64,000 nt of DNA, from positions 1 to 64,000 of the forward strand of contig JAFQHU010000003.1 in NCBI GenBank assembly GCA_017397845.1, written 5' to 3'. Positions 26,401-34,395 of this stretch are shown here, in pieces. Both the position numbers and the translations under genes were made by a program. Under the pieces are notes generated by a model. That model ran no database searches. It saw only the letters and a program-made list of their open reading frames with translations, and was not told the DNA's origin. This stretch comes from Clostridia bacterium (GTDB lineage: Bacteria > Bacillota > Clostridia > Oscillospirales > Acutalibacteraceae). Position 1 is the stretch's first letter, and each line of letters starts with the position of its first letter.

Positions 26401-26978
26401 GTCAGCGATATGAGTTTATGTCCAACCAAGTGGGCGATGTGGAAAAAAGCAAAAAAGAGCTTATCCGTCTTATAAGTGAGCTTACAGACAAAATGTCCTC
26501 ACAATTCAGAGAGCAATTTACAAAAATCAATGCTAATTTCAATGAAACCTTCTGTGAGCTTTTCGGCGGCGGCAAAGCGGAGCTCATTTTGGAGGATCCG
26601 ACTGACGTTTTGGAAAGTAATATTGACATAAAATTACAGCCGCCGGGTAAAAACGTAAAACGTCTCGATTCTCTTTCCGGCGGTGAAAAAGGTCTTTCGG
26701 CAATTGCACTTCTTTTTGCCATAATGAAGGTTAACCCCGCACCCTTCTGTATTTTTGATGAGGTTGAGGCGGCTCTTGATGATGTAAATGTAACGAGATA
26801 CGCTCAGTATGTAAGAAGAATGACAGAAAACACTCAGTTTATTCTTATTACTCACCGTCGCGGTACAATGGAAGAGGCGGATATGCTTTACGGTATCACA
26901 ATGCAGGAACAGGGCGTGTCAAAGCTTCTCGAGCTTAAGACGGCTGAGCTTGCAAAATCGCTTGGTATTACCGAATAA
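23403..26978 (+). CDS. smc: Chromosome segregation protein SMC
   Basis: A 1191-residue ATPase of the condensin complex with ScpA and ScpB. Walker A GPNGSGKSN lies at about 32-40. A long coiled coil (about 170-500) leads to the hinge (about 515-670, with GGSMTGG at its end), then a second coil to about 1000. The C-terminal head has LSGGEKGLSAIALLFA (signature, about 1095) and FCIFDEVEAALDD (Walker B, about 1117). The ATG overlaps the previous stop by four bases. ftsY follows after 12 bases, as in other Firmicutes. Confidence 0.97.
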   Translation: MILTSLEMQGFKSFPEKTVLTFGKGITAVVGPNGSGKSNISDAVRWVLGEQSSKSLRGSKMEDVIFDGTKIRKAHGFAQVTLRLDNKDRSIKGADTDEVAVTRRYYRSGESEYKINGVNVRLKDVHELFMDTGLGRDGYSMVSQGKIADMVSGKGKECREMFEEAAGISSYRYRRNDSLKKLGQAEENLVRLRDILTELEGRVGPLKHQSEKAEKFLVLAGEKKELEIGLWLHNIDKIRDELRKQEDNIAIASGHYTQTEEELSEIERMIEKSIADTQNINIKIDEIRQSISALEEKAANAGSEQAVLRNSIEHNNDTINRISRDRYDSESSQNQLLKEIENEEKLIQQIKNIREKKNAELEKVNMSLDRMQSEGGSLLDESNEIARTVALLTKELADCRVSVSTALSSIGEIRARVEVIDSMIAQRQEMLDNLSAEKAGSEKTLTDCEKEIEELGNSVEGYTLRFKNKDAKADALKKELDEKSFELQRITSKIKMLEELEKSMEGYSGAVKKVIKESEKGALRGIHGTLSQLISVREEYAVAIETALGNAVQNIVTETENDAKAAINYLKSSNAGRATFQPVSSVKGKSLQEDGLEDCYGYIDIATNLLSYDGKYAEIISSLLGKTVIAEDLSCAIAIGKKYSHRFKIVTLDGQVVNPGGSMTGGSAIQNIGILSRGNEIEKLKEKANSFTKTVAELQSQYDKTDEELAHISRELETEKESLLAAQEEKIRLEGQFNLICEQFYTAKSGVDELTGEKNSADERIARIQSSCDEASEKVKELTKAIEEKEAEGESLGRKRSELSDKREKITSEISKLNMDIHGADKDLAARTQALNFLKARLIDHEDRDKQLDSEIEKIKERNAQIEKEIESLSLLSESFHLEIEKAKQDIVSLHHMRGEEEKRSSKLRTDERAKSAEREKISGELARLEERKETMNKDYEDTLGKLYDEYQLTKREAEAIAERPEDPKSTQKRLHEIKGAIRALGSVNVGAIEEYKEVSQRYEFMSNQVGDVEKSKKELIRLISELTDKMSSQFREQFTKINANFNETFCELFGGGKAELILEDPTDVLESNIDIKLQPPGKNVKRLDSLSGGEKGLSAIALLFAIMKVNPAPFCIFDEVEAALDDVNVTRYAQYVRRMTENTQFILITHRRGTMEEADMLYGITMQEQGVSKLLELKTAELAKSLGITE

Positions 26979-26990
26979 GGAGGTATTTAA

Positions 26991-27920
26991 ATGGGTATTT
27001 TTAAAAAGTTCGGTTTCGGACTTAAAAAGACAAGAGAAGGTATGACGGGCAGAATCGAAGATGTTCTCGGTGCATACGAGGAAATTACGGACGATTTATT
27101 TGACGACCTTGAAGAGGCACTCATTATGGGTGACGTAGGCGTTAAAACTGCTACTGATATAGTTGAGGAGCTTCGCAAGAGAGTAAATAAAAACGAGGTG
27201 CGCAATCCGAAGCACGCAAAAATGATTATTGCCGATATTGTCGCCGATATGATTGACGGCGGTGAGGATATGGGTCTTATTACCATTCCCTCCGTTATTC
27301 TCGTAATCGGTGTTAACGGTGTGGGCAAAACCACCACCATCGGTAAATTAGCCGCTATGTATAAAAAAGAAGGTAAAAAGGTAATCTTGGGTGCAGCAGA
27401 TACCTTCCGTGCCGCCGCTATTGAACAGCTTGAGGTTTGGGCTGACAGGGCAGGTGTGGATATCGTTAAGCACAAAGAGGGTGCAGACCCTGCCGCAGTT
27501 GTTTACGATACAATCAGCGCAGGTATTTCCCGTGACTGTGACATTATTATCTGCGATACGGCAGGCAGACTTCATAACAAAAAAAATCTTATGGACGAGC
27601 TGGCAAAGATTTACCGTGTAGTTGAAAAAGAGCTTCCCTACGCTGACCGTGAAATCTTGCTCGTATTGGATGCTACCACGGGTCAGAATGCCGTAAGTCA
27701 GGCTAAAGAATTCATGAATGTAGCTGAGCTTACGGGTATCGCACTTACGAAGCTTGACGGTACCGCACGTGGCGGTGTTGTTCTCGCTATTAAAAATGAG
27801 CTTAAGCTCCCCGTTAAATTCATCGGTGTCGGTGAACAGATTGACGATTTGCAGCCCTTTAACCCGAAAGTTTTTGCAAAGGCACTCTTTGAAGATACAT
27901 CAAGTGTGGAGGAGGAATGA
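26991..27920 (+). CDS. ftsY: Signal recognition particle receptor FtsY
   Basis: A 309-residue SRP GTPase that docks ribosome-nascent chains at the membrane. It has the N domain (about 1-95) and the G domain with GVNGVGKTTTIGKL (G1, about 106), DTFRAAAIEQL (about 137), CDTAGRLHNKKNLM (about 188) and TKLDGTARGGV (about 247). The long acidic A domain of enterobacterial FtsY is absent, as usual in Gram-positives. AAGGAGG precedes the ATG. Confidence 0.97.
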   Translation: MGIFKKFGFGLKKTREGMTGRIEDVLGAYEEITDDLFDDLEEALIMGDVGVKTATDIVEELRKRVNKNEVRNPKHAKMIIADIVADMIDGGEDMGLITIPSVILVIGVNGVGKTTTIGKLAAMYKKEGKKVILGAADTFRAAAIEQLEVWADRAGVDIVKHKEGADPAAVVYDTISAGISRDCDIIICDTAGRLHNKKNLMDELAKIYRVVEKELPYADREILLVLDATTGQNAVSQAKEFMNVAELTGIALTKLDGTARGGVVLAIKNELKLPVKFIGVGEQIDDLQPFNPKVFAKALFEDTSSVEEE

Positions 27921-28510
27921 GAATGAAAATTCTTATAGCCACCCATAATAAGCATAAGCTTACTGAAATGGCACGTATTCTCTCACCTATGGGTTACGAG
28001 GTTGTTACGGATACAGATATCGGTATTGAGCTTACAGATGTGGAAGAAACAGGCACAACCTTTATGGAAAATGCCCGTATCAAAGCCGAAAGCGGATGCA
28101 AGGAAAGCGGACTTATCTGTATTGCCGATGACAGCGGTCTTTGTGTTGATGCACTTGGCGGTGAGCCGGGAGTTTATTCGGCACGCTACAGCGGTGTGCA
28201 CGGCGATGATGAAGGTAATATAGTAAAGCTTCTTCAAAATCTTGAAGGTGTACCCGACGAAAAAAGAACGGCATATTTTGCCTGCGCTATCTGTGTCAGC
28301 TTCCCCGATGGTAAAGAGATTACTGCCGAGGGAAAATGCCACGGTAAAATCGGCTATGAAAAAAGAGGCGAAAACGGTTTTGGATATGACCCCGTCTTTA
28401 TGGTAGGGGATAAGAGTTTGGCTGAAATGTCCGCCAAGGAAAAGGATGCCATCAGCCACAGAGGTAATGCACTTGAAGCGTTAAAAGAAAAATTAAAGGA
28501 GCAAATTTAA
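27917..28510 (+). CDS. RdgB/HAM1-family XTP/dITP pyrophosphatase
   Basis: The enzyme hydrolyses non-canonical purine triphosphates such as dITP and XTP to monophosphates and keeps them out of DNA. Visible motifs are ATHNKHKLTEM at the start, ADDSGLCVDALGGEPGVYSARYSG (about 70-93) and GENGFGYDPVF (about 155). The first possible ATG (27917) overlaps the ftsY stop, but ATG 27923 has better spacing to GGAGG (27911-27915), so the mature product is probably 195 residues. The yhbY start overlaps the stop by one base. Confidence 0.93.
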   Translation: MRMKILIATHNKHKLTEMARILSPMGYEVVTDTDIGIELTDVEETGTTFMENARIKAESGCKESGLICIADDSGLCVDALGGEPGVYSARYSGVHGDDEGNIVKLLQNLEGVPDEKRTAYFACAICVSFPDGKEITAEGKCHGKIGYEKRGENGFGYDPVFMVGDKSLAEMSAKEKDAISHRGNALEALKEKLKEQI

Positions 28511-28905
28511 TGACAGGTAAAGAAAGAGCAGCATTCAGAGCACAGGCTAACCACCTTGAGCCTCTTTTTCAGGTAGGTAAGGGCGGTATGTCCGATTCTT
28601 TAATAAAACAGACAGACGATGCTTTAAGAGCCAGAGAGCTTATCAAGGTAAAGGTACTTTTAGAGTCGTCACCCATAACACCGAGACAGACGGCCGATGA
28701 GCTTGCCGCCGCCACAGGTGCCGAGGTTATTCAGGTTATAGGCGGTGTAATCGTTCTTTACAGAGAGAGCCCCGAGCTTAAAGAAAAAGCTCTAAAAAAA
28801 GAACAGAATAAAAAGAAGGCCGCAAAATTACAAAGAGAAAAGCAAATTGCTTTAAGAAAAGAGAAAAACAAAAAGTTCGCATTCAAGGGTGCAAAGAAAG
28901 GCTGA
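28510..28905 (+). CDS. CRM-domain RNA-binding protein, YhbY family
   Basis: A 131-residue protein with an N-terminal CRM domain: KERAAFRAQANHLEPLFQVGKGG and, further on, VIGGVIVLYR. YhbY proteins associate with pre-50S particles. The C-terminal 35 residues are an unusually Lys-rich tail that may bind RNA. It is in the usual Firmicutes place before nadD and rsfS, coupled to rdgB by a one-base overlap. Confidence 0.88.
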   Translation: MTGKERAAFRAQANHLEPLFQVGKGGMSDSLIKQTDDALRARELIKVKVLLESSPITPRQTADELAAATGAEVIQVIGGVIVLYRESPELKEKALKKEQNKKKAAKLQREKQIALRKEKNKKFAFKGAKKG

Positions 28906-28910
28906 TAATA

Positions 28911-30080
28911 ATGCGTATCGGTATTTTCGGCGGTACCTTTAATCCGCCCCATAAGGGTCATAAGAATTTAGCACTTGAAATTAAAGAGAAGGCTAGGCTT
29001 GACAGAATTTATATAATTCCTACCTTTACTCCTCCGCATAAAGAGGGGAAAGAGCTTGCGAGCGGTGAGCACAGAATAAAAATGTGCGAAATGATGTTCA
29101 CTGAGGATTTTTTCACTGTAAGCGATATGGAAATAAACCGTCAGGGCAAAAGCTACACCTATGACACTTTACTTGAACTTAAAAAGACTAATGCTGAGGA
29201 TGAATTATTTCTTATTATCGGTTCTGATATGCTTCTCAGCTTTCATACATGGTTTCGCTATAAGGATATTCTTTCGATGGTTACTCTGTGTGTAGCGACC
29301 AGAGAAGATAAGGTGGATTACAAAGAGCTTCTTACTTATTCACAAAATACGCTCGGACTCGCTGAAGACAGGATAATAATTGCCGACATTGAGCCTTATG
29401 AATGCAGTTCTACAGATGTGCGAAAGCAACTTTCGCTTGGCTTCGATGCTGCTTTTATGACAGGTACGGAGATTTTTGATTATGTGAGACTTAACCTTCT
29501 ATATGAAAGTCCTTTTATGGAATATAAGAGGCTTCTGAGAGAAAAACTCGATGATTATCGCTTTCTTCATTCTCTTAATGTTGCGGAAAGCGCGGCAGCT
29601 CTTGCATGTATGTACGGTGCGGATGAAGAAAAAGCATATTTTGCAGGCCTTCTTCACGACATAATGAAAAATGAAAATGATGAAGAAATGTTGAAATGTA
29701 TCGGAAAAGGTGGTATAATATTAAGCCGTACCGAAAAATTTAATCCGAAGCTGTGGCATGCCATAGCAGGAGAGTGCTATCTGAGAACGGAGCTCGGTAT
29801 CGCGGATAAAGAAATACTGTCCTCCGTCCGCTATCATACTACAGGAAAAGCTGACATGACGCTTTTCGAAAAAATCATATATGTGGCTGATTACATTTCT
29901 GCTGAAAGAAATTATCCGGATGTGGGCACAATGAGATATTTATCCGCAGAAAAAGGACTTGATGAAGCTTGCCTCTATTCTTTGCAGTACACACTCAAAA
30001 ACCTTTCTGCAAAGGAGACGGTCATTCATCCCGACAGCCTTGCTTTTTACAATGATTTGATTATAAAAATGAAACAATAA
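28911..30080 (+). CDS. nadD: NadD-YqeK fusion: nicotinate-nucleotide adenylyltransferase and HD hydrolase
   Basis: The 389-residue protein joins two enzymes that are normally separate neighbours. Residues 1 to about 197 are NadD, with GIFGGTFNPPHKGH (nucleotide-binding HxGH) and SSTDVRK near 165; it makes deamido-NAD from nicotinate mononucleotide and ATP. From about 205 on is a YqeK HD domain, with RFLHSLNVAESAAAL and GLLHDIMKN (His-Asp metal site, about 244); YqeK-type enzymes hydrolyse diadenosine tetraphosphate. There is no stop or shift at the junction. rsfS follows after 14 bases, as in unfused loci. Confidence 0.92.
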   Translation: MRIGIFGGTFNPPHKGHKNLALEIKEKARLDRIYIIPTFTPPHKEGKELASGEHRIKMCEMMFTEDFFTVSDMEINRQGKSYTYDTLLELKKTNAEDELFLIIGSDMLLSFHTWFRYKDILSMVTLCVATREDKVDYKELLTYSQNTLGLAEDRIIIADIEPYECSSTDVRKQLSLGFDAAFMTGTEIFDYVRLNLLYESPFMEYKRLLREKLDDYRFLHSLNVAESAAALACMYGADEEKAYFAGLLHDIMKNENDEEMLKCIGKGGIILSRTEKFNPKLWHAIAGECYLRTELGIADKEILSSVRYHTTGKADMTLFEKIIYVADYISAERNYPDVGTMRYLSAEKGLDEACLYSLQYTLKNLSAKETVIHPDSLAFYNDLIIKMKQ

Positions 30081-30094
30081 AAAGGAGATTTTTT

Positions 30095-30451
30095 ATGACA
30101 GAGCTTGAACTTTCAAAAGAAATAGTTAAAGTGCTCGATAAGAAAAAGGCAATTGATATCAAGGTTATCGAAATAACAGAGCATTCAATTGTTGCCGATT
30201 ACTTTGTAATTGCATCGGGTACATCAAATACTCACGTAAAATCTCTCGCCGATGAAGTAGAATACGAGCTCGGTCAGCAGGGTGTGGAGCCCCATCACAT
30301 CGAGGGCAGAGCCACGGGTTGGATTTTACTTGATTACACCGGTGTGCTTGTACATGTATTCACAGGTGAAAGCAGAGATTATTATAACCTTGAACGCTTA
30401 TGGCAGGATGCAAAAACAGTCGATATTTCCGAAATTATTACGGAAGACTGA
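30095..30451 (+). CDS. rsfS: Ribosomal silencing factor RsfS
   Basis: A 118-residue protein that binds L14 on the 50S subunit and blocks joining with 30S under starvation. Family blocks are DYFVIASGTSNTHVKSLADEVE (about 34-55), GRATGWILLDYTGVLVHVF (about 70-88) and YYNLERLW (about 96-103). AAGGAG precedes the ATG. It follows nadD-yqeK and precedes leuS, a conserved order. Confidence 0.95.
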   Translation: MTELELSKEIVKVLDKKKAIDIKVIEITEHSIVADYFVIASGTSNTHVKSLADEVEYELGQQGVEPHHIEGRATGWILLDYTGVLVHVFTGESRDYYNLERLWQDAKTVDISEIITED

Positions 30452-30491
30452 TTTTTTTAAATAGAGAAATTAATTAAACGGAGTGATAAAT

Positions 30492-32900
30492 TTGTATTAC
30501 GATTTTAAAAATGCCGAAACAAAATGGCAAAAAAAATGGGAAGATGCAGGCGTATTTGAAGCACAGGATAACTCAGATAAAAAGAAATTCTATGCTCTCG
30601 TCGAATTTCCTTATCCCAGCGGTGCAGGTATGCACGTCGGTCACATAAAGGCTTATTCGGGACTTGAGGTAATTTCCAGAAAGCGCAGAATGGAAGGCTA
30701 CAACGTACTTTTCCCCATCGGTTTCGATGCTTACGGTCTTCCCACAGAAAATTACGCTATCAAAAACGGTATCCATCCCCGTCAGGTTACTGACACAAAT
30801 ATCGCAAAGTTCACAAGTCAGCTTAAAAGAGTAGGCTTCTCCTTCGATTGGAACAGAGTTGTTGACACCACCGAAGAAGGCTATTATAAATGGACACAGT
30901 GGATTTTCCTTAAAATGTTCGAAAACGGTCTTGCTTTCAGAGATAAAACGCTCGTTAACTACTGTCCTTCCTGTAAGGTTGTTCTTTCCAATGAAGACTC
31001 ACAGGGCGGTAAGTGTGACATCTGCCACAGCGATATCGTTCAGAAGTCAAAGGACGTTTGGTATCTCCGCATTACCGAATATGCAGACAAGCTTCTTGAC
31101 GGTCTTAAGGAAGTTGATTATCTTCCCAATGTAAAGCTTCAGCAGGAAAATTGGATCGGTAAATCTACAGGTGCCTTCGTTAACTTCACAGTAAAGGATA
31201 CAGAGGAAACCTTACGTATTTACACCACCCGTCCCGATACTCTTTTCGGTGTAACCTTTATGGTTATGGCTCCCGAACATCCCTTACTTGACAAGTACAA
31301 GGATATGATTAAAAACTTCGGGGATGTAGAAAATTACAGAACTGAATGTGCCAAAAAGACAGAATTTGAAAGAACTCAGCTCGTTAAGGATAAGACAGGT
31401 GTAAAGCTTGACGGCTTCGTAGCAATCAATCCCGTTAACGGTAAGGAAATTCCTATCTTTATTTCTGACTACGTAATGATGGGCTACGGTACAGGCGCTA
31501 TTATGGCTGTTCCCGCACATGACCAAAGAGACTATGACTTCGCAAAGAAATTCGGTGTAGATATCATCGAGGTTATCAAAGGCGGTGACATGGCTGTTGA
31601 AGCCTACACAGGCGACGGCGAGATGGTTAACTCTGACTACCTTAACGGTTATACAGATAAGAAATCCTCAATTGCCCGTATTCTCGAAGAACTCGAAAAG
31701 AAGGGTATCGGTGAAAGAGGCGTTCAGTACAAAATGAAGGATTGGGCATTCAACCGTCAGCGTTATTGGGGTGAACCCATTCCCATCGTTCACTGTGAAA
31801 AGTGCGGTATGGTTGCTGTTCCTTATTCTGAGCTTCCACTCAAACTTCCTGAGGTTGAAAATTTTGAGCCCGGTCAGGACGGTGAAAGTCCTCTCGCAAA
31901 AATCGACTCTTTTGTTAATTGTACCTGTCCCAAATGCGGCGGTGCAGCCAAAAGAGAAACCGATACCATGCCTCAGTGGGCAGGCTCGTCATGGTACTTC
32001 CTCCGTTATATTGATCCTCATAACGATAATGAGCTTGCCAATATGGATAAGCTTAAGTATTGGATGCCCGTTGATTGGTATAACGGCGGTATGGAGCATG
32101 TTACCCGTCACCTTATCTATTCACGCTTCTGGCATAAGTTCCTTTATGACATCGGTGCCGTTCCCTGTGCTGAACCCTATGCAAAGAGAACAGCCCAAGG
32201 CCTTATTCTCGGTCCTGACGGCGTAAAGATGAGTAAGTCACGCGGTAATGTTATCGACCCGAATGAAGTTGTTGATGTTTACGGTGCAGACGTATTACGT
32301 ACATATGTACTGTTTATGGGTGACTATGAGCAGGCGGCACCTTGGTCAGAAAGCTCCGTTAAGGGATGTAAGCGTTTTGTTGACCGTATCTGGAATTTAC
32401 AGGAAATTCTCACTGACGGTGACGAATATTCAGCAGAGCTTTCTTCATCCTTCCATAAAACTGTGAAAAAGGTTACCGAAGACATCGAAGCTCTCAAATA
32501 TAACACGGCAATCGCAGCTCTTATGACGCTTCTTAACGGTATTTATAATAAAGGTGCAATCAATAAAGCTGAGCTTAAAACCCTTCTTCTTCTCGTTAAT
32601 CCCTTTGCACCTCACGTTACTGAAGAGCTTAATTCTGTCGTGTTCGCTGACAGCAAAATGCTCGCTGAAACACAGTGGCCTGATTATGATGAGGCAAAGT
32701 GTGTAGACGACGAAATCGAAATCGTTGTTCAGATTAACGGTAAGGTTAAGGTTAAAATTAATGTTGCCGCCGATATTGAAGCCGCAGATGCTATTGCACT
32801 TGCCAAAGCTGACGAAAAGATTGCTTTCGAAATCGCAGGCAAAACTATCGTAAAAGAGCTTTATGTAAAGGGCAGACTTGTAAACATTGTGGTAAAATAA
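30492..32900 (+). CDS. leuS: Leucyl-tRNA synthetase
   Basis: A class I synthetase of about 802 residues. YPSGAGMHVGHIKAYSG contains the HIGH-like motif, and KMSKSRGN (about 578) is the KMSKS loop. A CP1 editing domain carries TTRPDTLFGVTF (about 247). CPSC...CDIC (about 157-178) is a zinc-type site. Starts at TTG 30492 and GTG 30483 are both open; TTG is preferred because GGAG (30480-30483) lies eight bases before it and overlaps the GTG. Codons are strongly biased to C-ending forms, as expected for a highly expressed gene. Confidence 0.96.
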   Translation: MYYDFKNAETKWQKKWEDAGVFEAQDNSDKKKFYALVEFPYPSGAGMHVGHIKAYSGLEVISRKRRMEGYNVLFPIGFDAYGLPTENYAIKNGIHPRQVTDTNIAKFTSQLKRVGFSFDWNRVVDTTEEGYYKWTQWIFLKMFENGLAFRDKTLVNYCPSCKVVLSNEDSQGGKCDICHSDIVQKSKDVWYLRITEYADKLLDGLKEVDYLPNVKLQQENWIGKSTGAFVNFTVKDTEETLRIYTTRPDTLFGVTFMVMAPEHPLLDKYKDMIKNFGDVENYRTECAKKTEFERTQLVKDKTGVKLDGFVAINPVNGKEIPIFISDYVMMGYGTGAIMAVPAHDQRDYDFAKKFGVDIIEVIKGGDMAVEAYTGDGEMVNSDYLNGYTDKKSSIARILEELEKKGIGERGVQYKMKDWAFNRQRYWGEPIPIVHCEKCGMVAVPYSELPLKLPEVENFEPGQDGESPLAKIDSFVNCTCPKCGGAAKRETDTMPQWAGSSWYFLRYIDPHNDNELANMDKLKYWMPVDWYNGGMEHVTRHLIYSRFWHKFLYDIGAVPCAEPYAKRTAQGLILGPDGVKMSKSRGNVIDPNEVVDVYGADVLRTYVLFMGDYEQAAPWSESSVKGCKRFVDRIWNLQEILTDGDEYSAELSSSFHKTVKKVTEDIEALKYNTAIAALMTLLNGIYNKGAINKAELKTLLLLVNPFAPHVTEELNSVVFADSKMLAETQWPDYDEAKCVDDEIEIVVQINGKVKVKINVAADIEAADAIALAKADEKIAFEIAGKTIVKELYVKGRLVNIVVK

Positions 32901-32973
32901 GTGCTTTTTAAGGAATTTTTTAAAAAATTCTCAAAAACACAGAAAATATCTTATGTTTGTTAGAATTTTTCTC
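32901..32973. repeat. Short palindrome downstream of leuS
   Basis: GAATTTTTTAAAAAATTC at 32913-32930 is a perfect 18-base palindrome in the gap between leuS and the rpsU promoter. It has no G+C stem and only a poor T-run, so it is at most a weak terminator. Confidence 0.4.
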
Positions 32974-33002
32974 TTGACAACAGCTAATCAATAATGTATA
33001 AT
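32974..33002 (+). promoter_or_regulatory. Consensus sigma-A promoter of rpsU
   Basis: TTGACA at 32974-32979, 17 bases, TATAAT at 32997-33002: a perfect consensus. The leader of about 50 bases contains a small CCTG-CTAA-CAGG hairpin (33032-33043) just upstream of the GGGAGGG ribosome site. Confidence 0.88.
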
Positions 33003-33061
33003 ATTTTTCGTATCCTTAACGGAAATATACCCCTGCTAACAGGTAAGGGAGGGAAATATAA

Positions 33062-33238
33062 ATGAGTCAGGTAAAAGTTAAAGAGAACGAGTCACTCGAC
33101 AGCGCTCTCAGACGTTTTAAGAGACAGACTTCACGTGATGGTATCATTCAGGAAGTTCGTAAAAGAGAACACTATGAAAAGCCTTCAGTAGCAAGAAAAA
33201 AGAAGTCTGAAGCTGCTCGTAAGCGTAAATTTAAGTAA
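33062..33238 (+). CDS. rpsU: 30S ribosomal protein S21
   Basis: A 58-residue, very basic protein. The start [20 protein letters not shown] and the segment [16 protein letters not shown] are diagnostic of S21, which sits near the anti-Shine-Dalgarno sequence of the 30S subunit. GGGAGGG lies upstream of the ATG. It forms a monocistronic unit with its own perfect promoter and a strong terminator. Confidence 0.97.
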   Translation: MSQVKVKENESLDSALRRFKRQTSRDGIIQEVRKREHYEKPSVARKKKSEAARKRKFK

Positions 33239-33245
33239 TTTAATT

Positions 33246-33289
33246 GCAAAAATCACCCGAGGGCTTAATACCTTTGGGTGATTTTTTTA
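33246..33289 (+). terminator. Terminator after rpsU
   Basis: AAAAATCACCC (33248-33258) and GGGTGATTTTT (33276-33286) pair over 11 bases, with a further GAGG/CCTT pairing inside and a T-run behind. Confidence 0.88.
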
Positions 33290-33309
33290 ATCTTTATAAG
33301 GGTGATATT

Positions 33310-34374
33310 ATGATTAGTAAATTAAAAGCATATCTTAAGGAAAAGGGCAGTGCCGCACTTATTATGAGCGAGGAAAATATTTGTTATTTCACTGCCTTTC
33401 ATTCATCAAACGGCTATCTTTTAGTGACAGGGGATAAGGCTGTCTTTTTGACTGACTCCCGATATATAGAGGCAGCACAGAATAAAATCACTGCTTGTGA
33501 CGAAATTTTGCAGATTAAATCTATGGAATCTGACCTTATGCCTCTTATTGAAGCTCTTCAAATTAAAGAGCTTGAGCTCGAAAGTGAAAGAATCACCGTT
33601 TCGAGATATCAGAAAATCAAAGAACTTGTGCCCATGGTTTGCGTTACCTGTAACGGGGATCTTGACAATGCAATCGATGACATAAGAATTAAGAAAAACG
33701 AAACTGAGGTTGCCAAAATAATAAAAGCACAGCGTATTGCTGAAAGAGCCTTCGATTATATCTTATCCTTTATTTCCACTGAAAAGACAGAAGAGGAGAT
33801 CGCATTGGAGCTTGAATATTTCATGCTTAAAAACGGTGCAGACGGTCTTTCCTTTGAAACTATATGTGTCAGCGGTAAAAACAGTTCACTTCCTCACGGC
33901 GTTCCTACGGATAAAAAAATTGAAAACGGGGATTTTATTACCATGGACTACGGTGCAACCACAGAGTTTTATCACTCTGATATGACGAGAACCGTTGCAG
34001 TCGGTGAGGTTTCTTCGAAGCAGATCGAAGTATATGAAACTGTTCTTAAATCACAAATGGCCGGTCTTGAAGCTGTAAAGGCAGGCGTAAGTTGCAAAGA
34101 TGTTGATGCCGTATCGAGAAAGATTATATCCGATGCCGGCTACGGTGAATATTTCGGTCACGGTCTCGGTCATGGCGTGGGAGTCGAAATTCATGAACTT
34201 CCTACTCTCAATCCTTCAAGCAAACATATTTTGGAGGAAGGCCAGATTGTAACTGTAGAGCCGGGCATATATCTTCCCGGTGAGTTCGGTGTCAGAATAG
34301 AAGATATGGCTTTTGTGACCGCTGACGGTTGTAAAAACCTCACAGAATGTGAAAAGAAGCTGATCGTTTTATAA
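33310..34374 (+). CDS. M24-family Xaa-Pro aminopeptidase/dipeptidase
   Basis: A 354-residue enzyme that removes N-terminal residues before proline. The creatinase-like N-terminal half (about 1-125) is followed by the pita-bread domain. The two-metal ligands are seen in MDYGATTEFYHSDMTRT (two Asp), GHGLGHGVGVEIHELP (His), TVEPGIYLPGEFGVRIED (two Glu). The in-frame codon at 33244 lies in the rpsU terminator, so ATG 33310 with AGGGTGAT upstream is used. hflX follows after 21 bases. Confidence 0.9.
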   Translation: MISKLKAYLKEKGSAALIMSEENICYFTAFHSSNGYLLVTGDKAVFLTDSRYIEAAQNKITACDEILQIKSMESDLMPLIEALQIKELELESERITVSRYQKIKELVPMVCVTCNGDLDNAIDDIRIKKNETEVAKIIKAQRIAERAFDYILSFISTEKTEEEIALELEYFMLKNGADGLSFETICVSGKNSSLPHGVPTDKKIENGDFITMDYGATTEFYHSDMTRTVAVGEVSSKQIEVYETVLKSQMAGLEAVKAGVSCKDVDAVSRKIISDAGYGEYFGHGLGHGVGVEIHELPTLNPSSKHILEEGQIVTVEPGIYLPGEFGVRIEDMAFVTADGCKNLTECEKKLIVL

Positions 34375-34395
34375 TTATAATTAAGGTGGTATTTT

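Noticed and set aside
26987..27475. Open frame of 162 codons antisense to ftsY
   Set aside because: Ser/Ile-rich shadow of the highly conserved ftsY frame.
32913..32930. 18-base palindrome as an operator or phage attachment site
   Set aside because: Pure A+T core, no second copy, no integrase or tRNA nearby; probably a chance structure in an A+T-rich gap.
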